DNA from: Spirochaetota bacterium
GTDB lineage: Bacteria > Spirochaetota > Spirochaetia > Treponematales > UBA12059
DNA length: 44,746 bases
Assembly (NCBI GenBank): GCA_029548805.1
Contig: JAKPMS010000148.1
Coordinates: 1-44,746 of the forward strand
Reading direction: 5' to 3'
The notes below the pieces were generated by a model that was given only the letters and a program-made list of their open reading frames with translations, searched no databases and was not told the DNA's origin. Both the position numbers and the translations under genes were made by a program. Shown here one piece after another: positions 1 through 8,164 of this stretch (the first letter of the stretch is position 1; each line of letters begins with the position of its first letter).

Positions 1-6
1 ATCCGC

Positions 7-1440
7 ATGAACCTGAGCGCTGAACCTTTGGCATTTGAACTGTCCAGCCCGGGTCGCAGGGGCGTTAGCCTGCCTCTTGGCGATGTGCCGTCCACCCCTT
101 TGCCAGAAGCCATGCTAAGAGCAAGCCTTAATCTTCCGGAAATGGACGAACTGGGCGTTGTCCGGCATTTTACCAGATTGTCACAGAAGAACTTTTCCAT
201 AGATACGCAGTTTTATCCCCTGGGCAGCTGTACCATGAAGTACAATCCCAAAGCAAACGATGTTGCTGCCAGCTATTCCGGCTGGAAAAATGTGCATCCG
301 CTGGTGTCGGAATCTGTGAGCCAGGGCGCCATAGAGCTGCTGTACAAATTGCAGGAAAGCCTTAAAGCCGTAGGCGGCTTTAGTGCGCTAAGCCTTCAGC
401 CTGCTGCCGGTGCCCACGGAGAGCTGGCAGGCGTATTCATGATAAGGGCATATCACCAAGCTCGCGGTGACTATAAGCGCTTAAAAATGCTTATACCGGA
501 CAGTGCCCATGGCACCAATCCCGCTACCTGCACCATGGCCGGCCTTACAACCCTTACCATTCCAAGCGACAAGGACGGCGGAGTGGACATTGAGGCGCTG
601 AAGGCTGCATGCGACGATACCGTGGCCGGCATAATGATAACCAACCCCAGCACGCTTGGACTTTTTGAACGCAATATAGAAAAAATATGCAAAATAATTC
701 ATGATGCGGGCGGACTGGTGTATGGGGATGGCGCCAACATGAATGCCATAACCGGCATTTTAAAGCCATGCGATGTGGGCATAGATGTAATGCACTTCAA
801 CCTGCACAAAACCTTTTCTACCCCCCATGGAGGCGGCGGGCCGGGCGCAGGCATAGTGGGCGCAGCCAAGCTTCTGGAGGACTTCCTGCCTGGGCCCATA
901 GCCGTACGCAAGGCTTCTGTCTATGCCATGGAAATGCCAAAAAAAAGTATAGGCCGCCTAAAGTTGTTTAACGGCAATTTTGGCGTTTTGGTAAGGGCAT
1001 ACAGCTATATAAGAATGCTTGGGGCCAATGGCCTTGTAAGGGTAGCAGAGAACTCCGTGCTGAACGCCAATTATATTAAAGCAGGGCTAGAGAAGGTTTA
1101 CCCGGTCAAGTATCCGAGGGGCTGTATGCACGAGTTTGTGGCCATGGGCAACTTTGCAGAAGGCGTAAATACCCTGGATATAGCCAAAAGAATGATAGAT
1201 TACGGCTATCATCCGCCTACAATTTACTTTCCGCTTATAGTCCCGGAGGCCCTGATGATAGAGCCTACAGAAGCAGAAAGCAAGGAAACCCTGGACGCCT
1301 TTATTAAAGTTATGCTTAAAATTGCAGAAGAGGCCAAAGCCAATCCGGAGCTCCTGCATAAAGCACCGCATAATACTCCTGTGGGGCGTCTGGACGAGGT
1401 TGCAGCAGCCAGAAACCCTGTTCTTTGCTATAAATGCTAG
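7..1440 (+). CDS. gcvPB: Glycine dehydrogenase (decarboxylating) subunit 2 (glycine cleavage P-protein, beta part)
   Basis: This is the C-terminal half of the split P-protein of the glycine cleavage system. With GcvPA it decarboxylates glycine using PLP and passes the aminomethyl group to the lipoyl H-protein. The 477 residues fit the usual length of the split subunit. The PLP lysine is K268 in the motif NLHKTFSTPHGGGGPGAG, and SAHGTNPAT (around residue 166) and GDGANMNAI are also typical. The start is the first ATG in the window, so the ribosome binding site cannot be judged; the N-terminus fits the family. GcvPA, GcvT and GcvH probably lie just upstream, outside the window. A strong terminator follows, so this is likely the last gene of a gcv operon. 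Confidence 0.95.
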   Translation: MNLSAEPLAFELSSPGRRGVSLPLGDVPSTPLPEAMLRASLNLPEMDELGVVRHFTRLSQKNFSIDTQFYPLGSCTMKYNPKANDVAASYSGWKNVHPLVSESVSQGAIELLYKLQESLKAVGGFSALSLQPAAGAHGELAGVFMIRAYHQARGDYKRLKMLIPDSAHGTNPATCTMAGLTTLTIPSDKDGGVDIEALKAACDDTVAGIMITNPSTLGLFERNIEKICKIIHDAGGLVYGDGANMNAITGILKPCDVGIDVMHFNLHKTFSTPHGGGGPGAGIVGAAKLLEDFLPGPIAVRKASVYAMEMPKKSIGRLKLFNGNFGVLVRAYSYIRMLGANGLVRVAENSVLNANYIKAGLEKVYPVKYPRGCMHEFVAMGNFAEGVNTLDIAKRMIDYGYHPPTIYFPLIVPEALMIEPTEAESKETLDAFIKVMLKIAEEAKANPELLHKAPHNTPVGRLDEVAAARNPVLCYKC

Positions 1441-1457
1441 CATAAGGATTTTGTATT

Positions 1458-1489
1458 AAAACGGCGCAACTAGCTTTGCGCCGTTTTTT
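1458..1489 (+). terminator. Rho-independent terminator after gcvPB
   Basis: A perfect 12-bp stem (AAAACGGCGCAA at 1458-1469 with TTGCGCCGTTTT at 1476-1487) closes a 6-base loop. The right arm ends in a run of six T (1484-1489). It starts 17 bases after the gcvPB stop and separates that gene from iorA. Confidence 0.9.
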
Positions 1490-1543
1490 ATTTGGCATTT
1501 ATATTGTTTTTCAAAATACTGTATTGAATAATGAACTTTTTGC

Positions 1544-1597
1544 TTGCCTAAATGAGGAAACCATATATACTGTAAATACTCTTTCAGTATAAGGAGG
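1544..1597 (+). promoter_or_regulatory. Candidate promoter and ribosome binding site for iorAB
   Basis: A -10 like TATACT (1566-1571) lies 16 bases after a -35 like TTGCCT (1544-1549). AAGGAGG (1591-1597) sits 5 bases before the iorA ATG at 1603. The ribosome binding site is strong and fixes the start; the promoter is a moderate consensus match only. Confidence 0.4.
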
Positions 1598-1602
1598 TCC
1601 CT

Positions 1603-3234
1603 ATGGGATTTGAAACATTGATGGGCGATGAAGCCATAGCCCTGGGAGCAATTCATGCCGGTCTCGGCAGTGCTTTTGCATACCCTGGCACGCCCTCAAC
1701 AGAAATAATGGAAACCCTGCAATTTTTGGCAGAAAAACAAAAAGCAGGCAAGCTGGATGGCGTAAAGGAAGCATTTAACGCCCAGTGGTGCGCAAACGAA
1801 AAAACGGCTTACGAAAGCGCCATTGGCTCTTCATATGCGGGAAAACGTGCCATGGTATCCATGAAGCATGTAGGCCTGAATGTTGCCATGGATCCTTTTG
1901 TAAATTCTTCGCTTTTGGACCTGCATGCCGGCCTGGTAGTGGTGATAGCAGATGACCCGGGCATGCATTCTTCCCAGGATGAGCAGGACAGCCGCTGGCT
2001 TGCAGATTTTGCCAGGGTGCCATGTTTTGAACCTGCCACCCAGCAGGAAGCATACGACATGACCCGCGAGGCTTTTGAAGTATCCGAACGCTTCCATATG
2101 CCAGTAATGCTTAGGATAACAACCAGGCTTGCTCACTCCAGGGCCACAGTCAAACTGGGTGGGATATTGCCCCAGGGCAAGGTCAAAAAACCTTCTGCCG
2201 GCATGGACTGGGTGCTTATGCCTGGTATAGCCAGAAAACGCTGGCATGCTGTGCTGGAAAAAACAAAGAGCATACAGGCTTTTTCCAATGACAGCAGCTT
2301 TAATCCCGTTACAAAAGGCCAGAAAAAGCTTGGCGTTATAACAGCCGGGCTTGCGCTTGCGTATTACCAGGAAAATTTGGAAGAAGTAATGGCTGCCAAT
2401 GGCGGCCAAGCTCCGTATCACCTGCATGTAGGCTTGTACCCAATACCGGAAAAATCTGTTCTGGAAGTATACGAAGCCTGTGACGAAGTGCTGGTACTGG
2501 AAGACGGCTACCCTTACATAGAGCGCCTGCTGCGGGGCATTGTAAAGCCGTCAAAACGCATACTGGGCAAGGAGAGCGGAGAGCTGCCGCTGGAAGGCGA
2601 ACTGGATCCCGACAATATCCGCCCTGCGCTTGGGCTCAAGGCAAGAGCTGTACTGCCTGTGCCAAAAACAGCCATGCCGGGAAGGCCTCCCCAGCTTTGC
2701 CAGGGCTGCCCCCATGTGGATACCGTAAACGCCATTAAAGAAGCCCTGCAGGGCCACAGTATAAGCGCAGTGTTTGGGGACATAGGCTGCTCCACGCTTG
2801 CAGCTCTTCCGCCATACAACCTGATTGAAGCCACAGTAGAAATGGGAGCCAGCGTGGGAATGGCCCGGGGTGCATCCATTTCCGGACTAAAGCCAAGCAT
2901 TGCAGTTATTGGAGACTCCACCTTCTATCATTCCGGCATAGGCAATATTCTGGATGCGGTACAGCACAACAGCCCCTTTACTGTAGTAATTGCCGACAAT
3001 CTTACCACTGCCATGACAGGCGCCCAGCCTACAATTGTGCCTTCCAGCAAAATGGAAGCTGTTGTTAAAGGGCTTGGGGTGGACCCGGCCCATATAAGGG
3101 TGCTAAAAGCCCATCGTTCCGACCATGAAACCAACGTCAGGGTAATAAAAGAAGAAATAGAGCATAACGGGCCGTCTGTCATCATTATGGTCAGGGAATG
3201 CATAGAGTCATACAAGAAAGCGAGGAAGCCATGA
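1603..3234 (+). CDS. iorA: Indolepyruvate:ferredoxin oxidoreductase alpha subunit, lacking the C-terminal ferredoxin domain
   Basis: IorA is the thiamine-diphosphate subunit that oxidatively decarboxylates aryl-pyruvates (from aromatic amino acids) to acyl-CoA and reduces ferredoxin. The N-terminus (GDEAIALGAIHAG, YPGTPSTEI) is the typical pyrimidine-binding part. The TPP domain carries CQGCPH (C366, C369), GDIGCST, GDSTF (from 437) and DNLTTAMTG (from 465). The protein has 543 residues and stops just after the SVIIMVRE segment. Typical IorA continues for about 60 residues with two 4Fe-4S clusters, and no CxxCxxCxxxCP motif is present here. The stop overlaps the iorB start (ATGA), so the two are translationally coupled. 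Function is clear at family level; the exact 2-oxoacid is not. Confidence 0.9.
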   Translation: MGFETLMGDEAIALGAIHAGLGSAFAYPGTPSTEIMETLQFLAEKQKAGKLDGVKEAFNAQWCANEKTAYESAIGSSYAGKRAMVSMKHVGLNVAMDPFVNSSLLDLHAGLVVVIADDPGMHSSQDEQDSRWLADFARVPCFEPATQQEAYDMTREAFEVSERFHMPVMLRITTRLAHSRATVKLGGILPQGKVKKPSAGMDWVLMPGIARKRWHAVLEKTKSIQAFSNDSSFNPVTKGQKKLGVITAGLALAYYQENLEEVMAANGGQAPYHLHVGLYPIPEKSVLEVYEACDEVLVLEDGYPYIERLLRGIVKPSKRILGKESGELPLEGELDPDNIRPALGLKARAVLPVPKTAMPGRPPQLCQGCPHVDTVNAIKEALQGHSISAVFGDIGCSTLAALPPYNLIEATVEMGASVGMARGASISGLKPSIAVIGDSTFYHSGIGNILDAVQHNSPFTVVIADNLTTAMTGAQPTIVPSSKMEAVVKGLGVDPAHIRVLKAHRSDHETNVRVIKEEIEHNGPSVIIMVRECIESYKKARKP

Positions 3235-3800
3235 AATACGACATAGCCCTACGGGGCGTCGGAGGGCAGGGCGGCATTGCAATCTCGGTCATAATTGCAA
3301 AGGCAGCCATGGCAGAAGGGCTAAAAGTAAAGCAGTCAGAAGTCCATGGCATGAGCCAGAGGGGCGGCGAAGTTTCCGCCTTTTTAAGGCTATCCGACAA
3401 GGAACCGTCCAGCCCCATGATACCCAAGGGCTCGGCAGATCTTATACTGGCTTTTGAACCTCTGGAAGCATTGCGCTCCCTGCCATGGCTAAAACCGGAT
3501 GTTGGACGCATCATAAGCGCAGCAAGCCCATTCAAGAACATTCCCAATTACCCGGATACGGAAGCCATGTTGTCGGAGCTTAAAGCCATGCCAAGAACCA
3601 TGGTGGTGGATGCCGACAAGCTGGCCAAAGAAGCCGGCAACGCAAAAACCGCCAATGCTGTTCTTGTTGGAGTTGCTGCCCGCTATCTGCCAATTAAAGC
3701 TGAAAGCCTGGAAGCGGCATTGCGTGAGCAGTTTGCATCCAAGGGAGAAGCTATAGTAGAAGCCAACCTTAAGGCTTTTGCCTTGGGCAGGGCCCTGTAA
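3231..3800 (+). CDS. iorB: Indolepyruvate:ferredoxin oxidoreductase beta subunit
   Basis: This is the gamma-type (pyruvate ferredoxin/flavodoxin oxidoreductase) subunit partnering IorA. It has 189 residues, the normal length. The N-terminus has GVGGQGG (residues 9-15), followed by VHGMSQRGGEVSAF, both hallmarks of the family. The chosen ATG at 3231 overlaps the iorA stop in ATGA and is preceded by GAGGAAG; a longer frame from 3198 would add an implausible extension inside iorA. The pair forms a two-gene operon. Confidence 0.92.
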   Translation: MKYDIALRGVGGQGGIAISVIIAKAAMAEGLKVKQSEVHGMSQRGGEVSAFLRLSDKEPSSPMIPKGSADLILAFEPLEALRSLPWLKPDVGRIISAASPFKNIPNYPDTEAMLSELKAMPRTMVVDADKLAKEAGNAKTANAVLVGVAARYLPIKAESLEAALREQFASKGEAIVEANLKAFALGRAL

Positions 3801-3827
3801 GCCTAGTAATTTTAATAATTTTAAAAG

Positions 3828-3877
3828 CATGTCTCCGGGGCAAAAGATCCGGAGACATGGCTCATACTTTGCCCCGG
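3828..3877. terminator. Overlapping stem-loops between convergent genes
   Basis: An 11-bp stem (3828-3838 with 3849-3859) and a 10-bp stem (3835-3844 with 3868-3877) share bases 3835-3838, so only one can form at a time. Read on the minus strand, the first stem is followed by GCTTTTAAAATTATT, so it most likely ends the minus-strand operon whose last gene stops at 3930. On the plus strand there is no good T-run after either stem. Confidence 0.5.
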
Positions 3878-3929
3878 TTAAAGTGGCTTGGCAGCGCTTT
3901 TTCTTCAGTTCTGCTGTTCAGCTCCAGGG

Positions 3930-4787
3930 CTAGCTGTTTCTTTGCTTAAAAGCGCTGAATAACGACGAAGCCAATACAGCTCCCATTATTATGAGTCCGC
4001 CCAAAAAGGCATGTCTGCCGGGTTTTTCTCCCAGGAACAAAAATACCCACACAGGATTGAACACCGGCTCCAGCCCTGTGATTATTACGCCCTGAATGGC
4101 ATTGACCCGTTTGATTCCCCATGCCAGAAGTATGGAAGAGAAGCCGGTCTGGAATATTCCCAGCGCCAAAATGGAAGAAACAGCTTTTAGCTTAAAGCCC
4201 GGCAAGGGGCTTCCTGCAACAAAAAACAAGCCAAGCAAAACAGTTATAATATGGCCTAGCAGGTTTGATTCCAGCGGAGATTCGTCCTTTTGCATTCGCA
4301 TAAAAACAAAGTATACACCAAAGCTTACTCCGGCAAGGGATGCCGCCAGGTTGCCTGTCAGGCTGCCTCCGCCCAGGTCTTCCATAAAAAAAACTGCCAT
4401 GCCGCAGGCCACTGCCGCAAAGGCAAGCATGTGCTCAGGCTTTGGCTTTTCTTTTAATACTATGGAGCTTAAAATGGCCGTGTAAATTGGGGCTCCATAT
4501 TGAAGCAAAATGGCATTGGCGGCACTGGTTTTTTTATTGGCATAAACAAATAAAATCATGGTTATGGCGCTGCTTGCTGCTGCGCCAATCTGTGCAAAAG
4601 AAAAAGTAAAGCGGGGTTTTTTAATCCATGTCCAAAGAAAAACTGCGGATACAAGGCTGCGCCCCATTGCAATATGGAAAGGGTTCCAGTCTACAAGCTT
4701 GATGAGCAAGCCTGAAGTACTCCACAGCAATGCACAAAGGGCTACAGCCAGGGCGCCCATGCCCCTGTCTCTGGTTTGCAGATTCAT
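3930..4787 (-). CDS. EamA/DMT-family membrane permease
   Basis: The 285-residue hydrophobic protein has about ten predicted membrane segments arranged as two EamA repeats, the layout of drug/metabolite transporters (RhaT/YdcZ-like). Segments such as GALAVALCALLWSTSGLLIK near the N-terminus and the second repeat from about residue 150 support this. The substrate cannot be read from sequence; relatives export amino acids or metabolites. The chosen ATG (4787) has no clear ribosome binding site, and M10 (4760) is an alternative start. It lies 45 bases after the DUF134-NifX gene and is probably the last gene of the mrp operon. Confidence 0.8.
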   Translation of the reverse strand: MNLQTRDRGMGALAVALCALLWSTSGLLIKLVDWNPFHIAMGRSLVSAVFLWTWIKKPRFTFSFAQIGAAASSAITMILFVYANKKTSAANAILLQYGAPIYTAILSSIVLKEKPKPEHMLAFAAVACGMAVFFMEDLGGGSLTGNLAASLAGVSFGVYFVFMRMQKDESPLESNLLGHIITVLLGLFFVAGSPLPGFKLKAVSSILALGIFQTGFSSILLAWGIKRVNAIQGVIITGLEPVFNPVWVFLFLGEKPGRHAFLGGLIIMGAVLASSLFSAFKQRNS

Positions 4788-4832
4788 GGGCGGGATACTA
4801 GCCCGGCTGTGTATGGTTTGGCAATGCCTTTT

Positions 4833-5501
4833 TTAGTGCGAGCAGTCATGCCCGGAATGTTCTGAACAGCCTTTTCCGGAGTCCCTTATCCTGCCCAGAA
4901 GCCAGTCTTCTACTGCTTCTCTGGCCTTGCCGGAAGCTCCTCGTACAACCTCTATTCCGTTTGCTTTAAGCACCCGGACAGCCCCCTCTCCCATATTGCC
5001 GGCCAGCATAAGCTTTACGCCATCCCTGGCAAGGACAGAAGCTATATCCGTTTTACAGCCGCAGCCATCGGGGCTGTCAACCCGTTTTTCCGATGCCACT
5101 TTGTCGTTTTCTATTGAAAAAACTGTAAAATATTCGCAATGCCCAAAATGTTCGTCAATCATTCCGCCCCTTGTGGGCACAGCTACCTTGTCATACATAT
5201 AATGCTCCTCTTCTTCTATGACCTGCCCGCCGCCAATGCGCAGAGCTTTTCCGTTCAGGATTGCATCAGCCACTATACGGCGCGCTTCTACCAGGATTCT
5301 GCCAAAGGTTTGACGGGATATACCCATTCTTCTGGCAGCCGCTTCGTGGTAAAGGCCTTCCAGATCAGCCAGCCTTATGGCTTCGGCTTCATCCAGCCCC
5401 AGGGTTATTTCTTCAAGTTCGGTATAACTGATGCCGGCCGGTTTGAAAGCCGCATTCTGCCAGCCGCGCCGTATCCTTCTGCCGCTAATTGGTCTTGGCA
5501 A
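4833..5501 (-). CDS. DUF134 helix-turn-helix protein fused to a NifX/NifB-type iron-molybdenum cofactor-binding domain
   Basis: The 222-residue protein has two parts. Residues 1-100 begin MPRP and contain a sigma-70 region-4-like helix-turn-helix (AARRMGISRQTFGRIL), as in DUF134 proteins. Residues about 102-200 form a dinitrogenase-cofactor-binding fold (VAVPTRGGMIDEHFGH) like NifX, NafY and the NifB tail. The end is rich in His and Cys (CSEHSGHDCSH). The start is TTG at 5501, two bases after the mrp stop, with GAGGA six bases upstream and the expected MPRP beginning, so translational coupling is likely. The fusion suggests a metal- or cluster-responsive DNA-binding regulator; this is inference, and no nif gene is present in the window. 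Confidence 0.85.
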   Translation of the reverse strand: MPRPISGRRIRRGWQNAAFKPAGISYTELEEITLGLDEAEAIRLADLEGLYHEAAARRMGISRQTFGRILVEARRIVADAILNGKALRIGGGQVIEEEEHYMYDKVAVPTRGGMIDEHFGHCEYFTVFSIENDKVASEKRVDSPDGCGCKTDIASVLARDGVKLMLAGNMGEGAVRVLKANGIEVVRGASGKAREAVEDWLLGRIRDSGKGCSEHSGHDCSH

Positions 5502-5503
5502 GC

Positions 5504-6325
5504 TTAGTCCTCTTTTTTTTGGGGCTTTAGCTGGGCTATTGCGGATATGGTTTCCGATGCCAAGCCCAGGGCCTGTTTTTTTACTTCTTCAGGCAGCTTG
5601 TCCCAGCGCAGCTCCCTGGCCTGGGCAATTTCCTTGCGCCATGGGAAGCTTGCCAGTTTAGGTATGCCAAGAGCCTTTTCTATGGTAACGCCATTTAAGG
5701 ATTCAAACAGCGGGTGCTCGCTGCCACAGGATGGGCATACTATTGTGCCCATATTTTCTACTACTCCCAGAACAGGGGCATCCACCATGCCTGCCATCTT
5801 TACAGATTTGGCAACAATCATGGAAACAAGGGCCTGGGGGGTTGTGGTAACAATCACCCCTGAAATAGGCAGGCTGTTGAAAGCGGTAATCTGTATGTCT
5901 CCGGTTCCGGGAGGAAAGTCCACCACCAGATAATCCAGTTCTCCCCACTCCACGTCGCTCCAGAATTGTTCAATAGCTTTGGACAACAGGGGGCCCCTCC
6001 ATACTACCGGAGTGGCTTCTTCTCCGACAAAAAAATTTATGGACACAACCTTTATGCCGCTTTCGCTTACAATGGGCAGCAGCTTTTCTCCGTCAGATTC
6101 TCCGCGGAAAGAAGACAAACCCATAAGCCTTGGTACGCTTGGGCCGGTAATGTCTCCATCCAGAAGTCCAACCTTGTTGCCCTGAGCTGCAAGCGCTTCG
6201 GCAAGCAGTACTGCCACTGTGGATTTGCCCACGCCTCCCTTGCCGCTTGCAACGCCAATTACCCTTTTAATCTTTGCTCCCCCGGAAACTTCGGGAGCCC
6301 TGTCGTCTTTAGCCGTATCCTGCAT
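5504..6325 (-). CDS. apbC: Mrp/NBP35-family P-loop ATPase, iron-sulfur cluster carrier
   Basis: Members of this family bind and transfer 4Fe-4S clusters to target proteins in the cytosol. The Walker A is the deviant MinD-type ASGKGGVGKST, with DFPPGTGD as the Walker B region. The CPSCGSEHPLF segment holds the CxxC that bridges a cluster between two subunits. The start is the ATG at 6325, since AAGGAAGGA lies six bases upstream. An in-frame TTG at 6355 would give 10 extra residues and has no such site. This gives 273 residues. It heads the operon with the DUF134-NifX gene, a pairing that fits Fe-S or metal-cofactor handling. Confidence 0.9.
   Translation of the reverse strand: MQDTAKDDRAPEVSGGAKIKRVIGVASGKGGVGKSTVAVLLAEALAAQGNKVGLLDGDITGPSVPRLMGLSSFRGESDGEKLLPIVSESGIKVVSINFFVGEEATPVVWRGPLLSKAIEQFWSDVEWGELDYLVVDFPPGTGDIQITAFNSLPISGVIVTTTPQALVSMIVAKSVKMAGMVDAPVLGVVENMGTIVCPSCGSEHPLFESLNGVTIEKALGIPKLASFPWRKEIAQARELRWDKLPEEVKKQALGLASETISAIAQLKPQKKED
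5508..5512 (-). promoter_or_regulatory. Ribosome binding site for a TTG start
   Basis: Read on the minus strand this is GAGGA, six bases before the TTG at 5501. It overlaps the end of the apbC gene and decides the TTG start of the DUF134-NifX gene. Confidence 0.7.
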
Positions 6326-6331
6326 GCAAGA

Positions 6332-6340
6332 TCCTTCCTT
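6332..6340 (-). promoter_or_regulatory. Ribosome binding site deciding the apbC start
   Basis: Read on the minus strand this is AAGGAAGGA, six bases before the ATG at 6325. It argues for the shorter 273-residue protein. Confidence 0.8.
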
Positions 6341-6393
6341 AATTAAAAGCTGCAAAAGGCTGATGTTACCCGGAATCGGTCTATTGCTGCCAG

Positions 6394-6422
6394 ATTATAT
6401 TTTATCAAGGCTAGTTTAACAA
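6394..6422 (-). promoter_or_regulatory. Sigma-70 type promoter for apbC operon
   Basis: On the minus strand TTGTTA (6417-6422) and TATAAT (6394-6399) are separated by exactly 17 bases. Transcription would start near 6387 and give a leader of about 62 bases. A perfect 10-bp palindrome, GGCATATGCC (6445-6454), lies about 20 bases upstream of the -35 and might be a binding site; this is weakly supported. Confidence 0.55.
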
Positions 6423-6478
6423 AGCAAAAATGTTTTGTGAAGCGGGCATATGCCAATATCAACATAAAACAGAAAAAA

Positions 6479-8158
6479 TTATCTCTCCAGTTTTCTGTAA
6501 ACATAGCGATGCGGCCGCTCGGCTTCTCCGCCAAGCTTTTCTCTTCTGTATTCTGCATATTCAGACCAGTTGCCGTCATACCAGATTACTTCTCCGTCCT
6601 CAAAAGCCAGGATATGCGTGCACACCCTGTCCAGGAACCAGCGGTCATGGCTTACCACCAGGGCAGAGCCGGCAAAGCTGTCCAGCGCTTCTTCCAGAGC
6701 GCGCAGGGTGTTTACATCCAGGTCGTTTGTGGGTTCGTCCAGCAGGATCACATTTACGCCTTCTTTAAGCATAAGGGCCAGGTTAAGCCGGTTCCTCTCT
6801 CCGCCGGAAAGCACCCCAACCTTTTTCTGCTGGTCAGAGCCGGAAAAGTTGAACCACGAACAGTAAGCACGCGAGTTTACTTCCTTGCTGCCGCCCAGTT
6901 TTATTATATCCAAGCCGTCAGACAGCAGCTCCCATACGCTTTTGTCCGGGTCAAGGCTGGAGCGCAGCTGGTCTGCATAAGCCAGCTTTACACTGTCTCC
7001 AAGGCGAAGGCTGCCCCCGTCCAGCTTTTCCTGCCCGGCTATCAGCCGGAAAAGCGTTGTTTTTCCGGCGCCGTTGGGGCCAACTATTCCAACTACCGCC
7101 CCGGGAGGCACCATAAAATCCAGCCCCTCAAACAGTAACTTGTCGCCATATGCCTTTTTTATGCCTTTGGCCTCTATTACCACAGAACCAAGCCTTGGGC
7201 CCGGCGTTATAAACAGTTTGGTTTCCCTGATTTTTTCCCTTGCACCGTCTGCAAGCAGCTTTTCGTACTGGCTGATTCTGGCCTTGCTTTTGGCATGGCG
7301 GCCTTTCGGGCTCATCCTTACCCATTCCAGCTCGCGTTCCAGGGTTTTGGCGCGCTCCGAATTGCCCTTTTCTTCAAGTTCCAGCTGCCTGGACTTTTGT
7401 TCCAGCCATCCCGAATAGTTGCCCTTCCATGGTATGCCTTCTCCGCGGTCCAGCTCCAGTATCCAGCCGGCAACATTGTCAAGAAAGTAGCGGTCGTGGG
7501 TTACAGCTATAACGGTTCCTTCATATTGATGCAGATGCCGCTCCAGCCAGGCTACCGTTTCCGCATCCAGGTGGTTGGTGGGTTCATCCAGAAGAAGTAT
7601 GTCCGGTTTTTTGAGGAGCAGCCTGCACAGGGCCACCCTCCTGCGCTCTCCTCCGGAAAGCACATCTACCTGCTGTTCGGGAGGGGGGCAGCGCAGGGCT
7701 TCCATGGCCAGATCCAGCCTGGCATCCAGGTTCCAGCCGTCCAGCTCCTCGATTTTTTCTTGCAGCTTGGCTTGCTTGTCTGCCAGTTTTTCATAATCCG
7801 CGTCGGGCTCGCCAAAAGCTTCGCTTACGGCTTCAAACTCGGCAAGGGCATCTACCACTTCCTGTACACCCTCGGATACAACTTCCTTTACGGTTTTGCC
7901 GGGCTCAAGATATGGCTCTTGCTCAAGAAAGCCTATGCTGTATCCTGGAGAAATACTGGTTTCTCCTGCAAAATCCTGGTCCCGGCCTGCAAAAATGCGC
8001 AACAGGCTGGACTTTCCGGAACCGTTAAGCCCTATAACGCCAATTTTGGCCCCATAGTAATAGCTTATGGATATGTCTTTAAGGACCTGCTTTGTACCAT
8101 GCTTTTTGGATACACGGTACATGGAATAAATTATTTTTTTGTCGTCAATTGTAGCCAT
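6479..8158 (-). CDS. ettA: ABC-F ATPase, energy-dependent translational throttle protein EttA
   Basis: EttA binds the ribosomal E site and gates the first elongation step according to ATP/ADP level. The 559 residues match E. coli EttA (about 555). Two soluble ABC modules are visible, with Walker A sequences GLNGSGKS (from residue 43) and GPNGAGKT, signature sequences LSGGERRR and LSGGERNR, and LLLDEPTNHLD/LLDEPTNDLD Walker B motifs. There are no membrane segments. The ATG at 8158 is chosen over an in-frame TTG at 8206, because MATIDDKKIIYSMYRVSK aligns with the family start and a promoter lies between them. It is transcribed alone, divergent from the lipoprotein gene at 8315. Confidence 0.93.
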   Translation of the reverse strand: MATIDDKKIIYSMYRVSKKHGTKQVLKDISISYYYGAKIGVIGLNGSGKSSLLRIFAGRDQDFAGETSISPGYSIGFLEQEPYLEPGKTVKEVVSEGVQEVVDALAEFEAVSEAFGEPDADYEKLADKQAKLQEKIEELDGWNLDARLDLAMEALRCPPPEQQVDVLSGGERRRVALCRLLLKKPDILLLDEPTNHLDAETVAWLERHLHQYEGTVIAVTHDRYFLDNVAGWILELDRGEGIPWKGNYSGWLEQKSRQLELEEKGNSERAKTLERELEWVRMSPKGRHAKSKARISQYEKLLADGAREKIRETKLFITPGPRLGSVVIEAKGIKKAYGDKLLFEGLDFMVPPGAVVGIVGPNGAGKTTLFRLIAGQEKLDGGSLRLGDSVKLAYADQLRSSLDPDKSVWELLSDGLDIIKLGGSKEVNSRAYCSWFNFSGSDQQKKVGVLSGGERNRLNLALMLKEGVNVILLDEPTNDLDVNTLRALEEALDSFAGSALVVSHDRWFLDRVCTHILAFEDGEVIWYDGNWSEYAEYRREKLGGEAERPHRYVYRKLER

Positions 8159-8164
8159 ACCAGC

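Noticed and set aside
1087-1498. Minus-strand open frames over gcvPB and its terminator
   Set aside because: They lie antisense to a well-recognised gene and have no ribosome binding site or family signature.
1831-2427. 198-codon minus-strand frame inside iorA
   Set aside because: Antisense to a conserved TPP enzyme; no supporting start signal.
4800-4832. Terminator hairpin GGCA-A-TGCC with T-run on the plus strand
   Set aside because: The stem has four base pairs with a one-base loop, which cannot form, and no plus-strand gene ends there.
6437-7138. Plus-strand frame of 233 codons over ettA
   Set aside because: It is antisense to ettA, whose two ABC modules are unmistakable; the frame is a shadow of codon bias.
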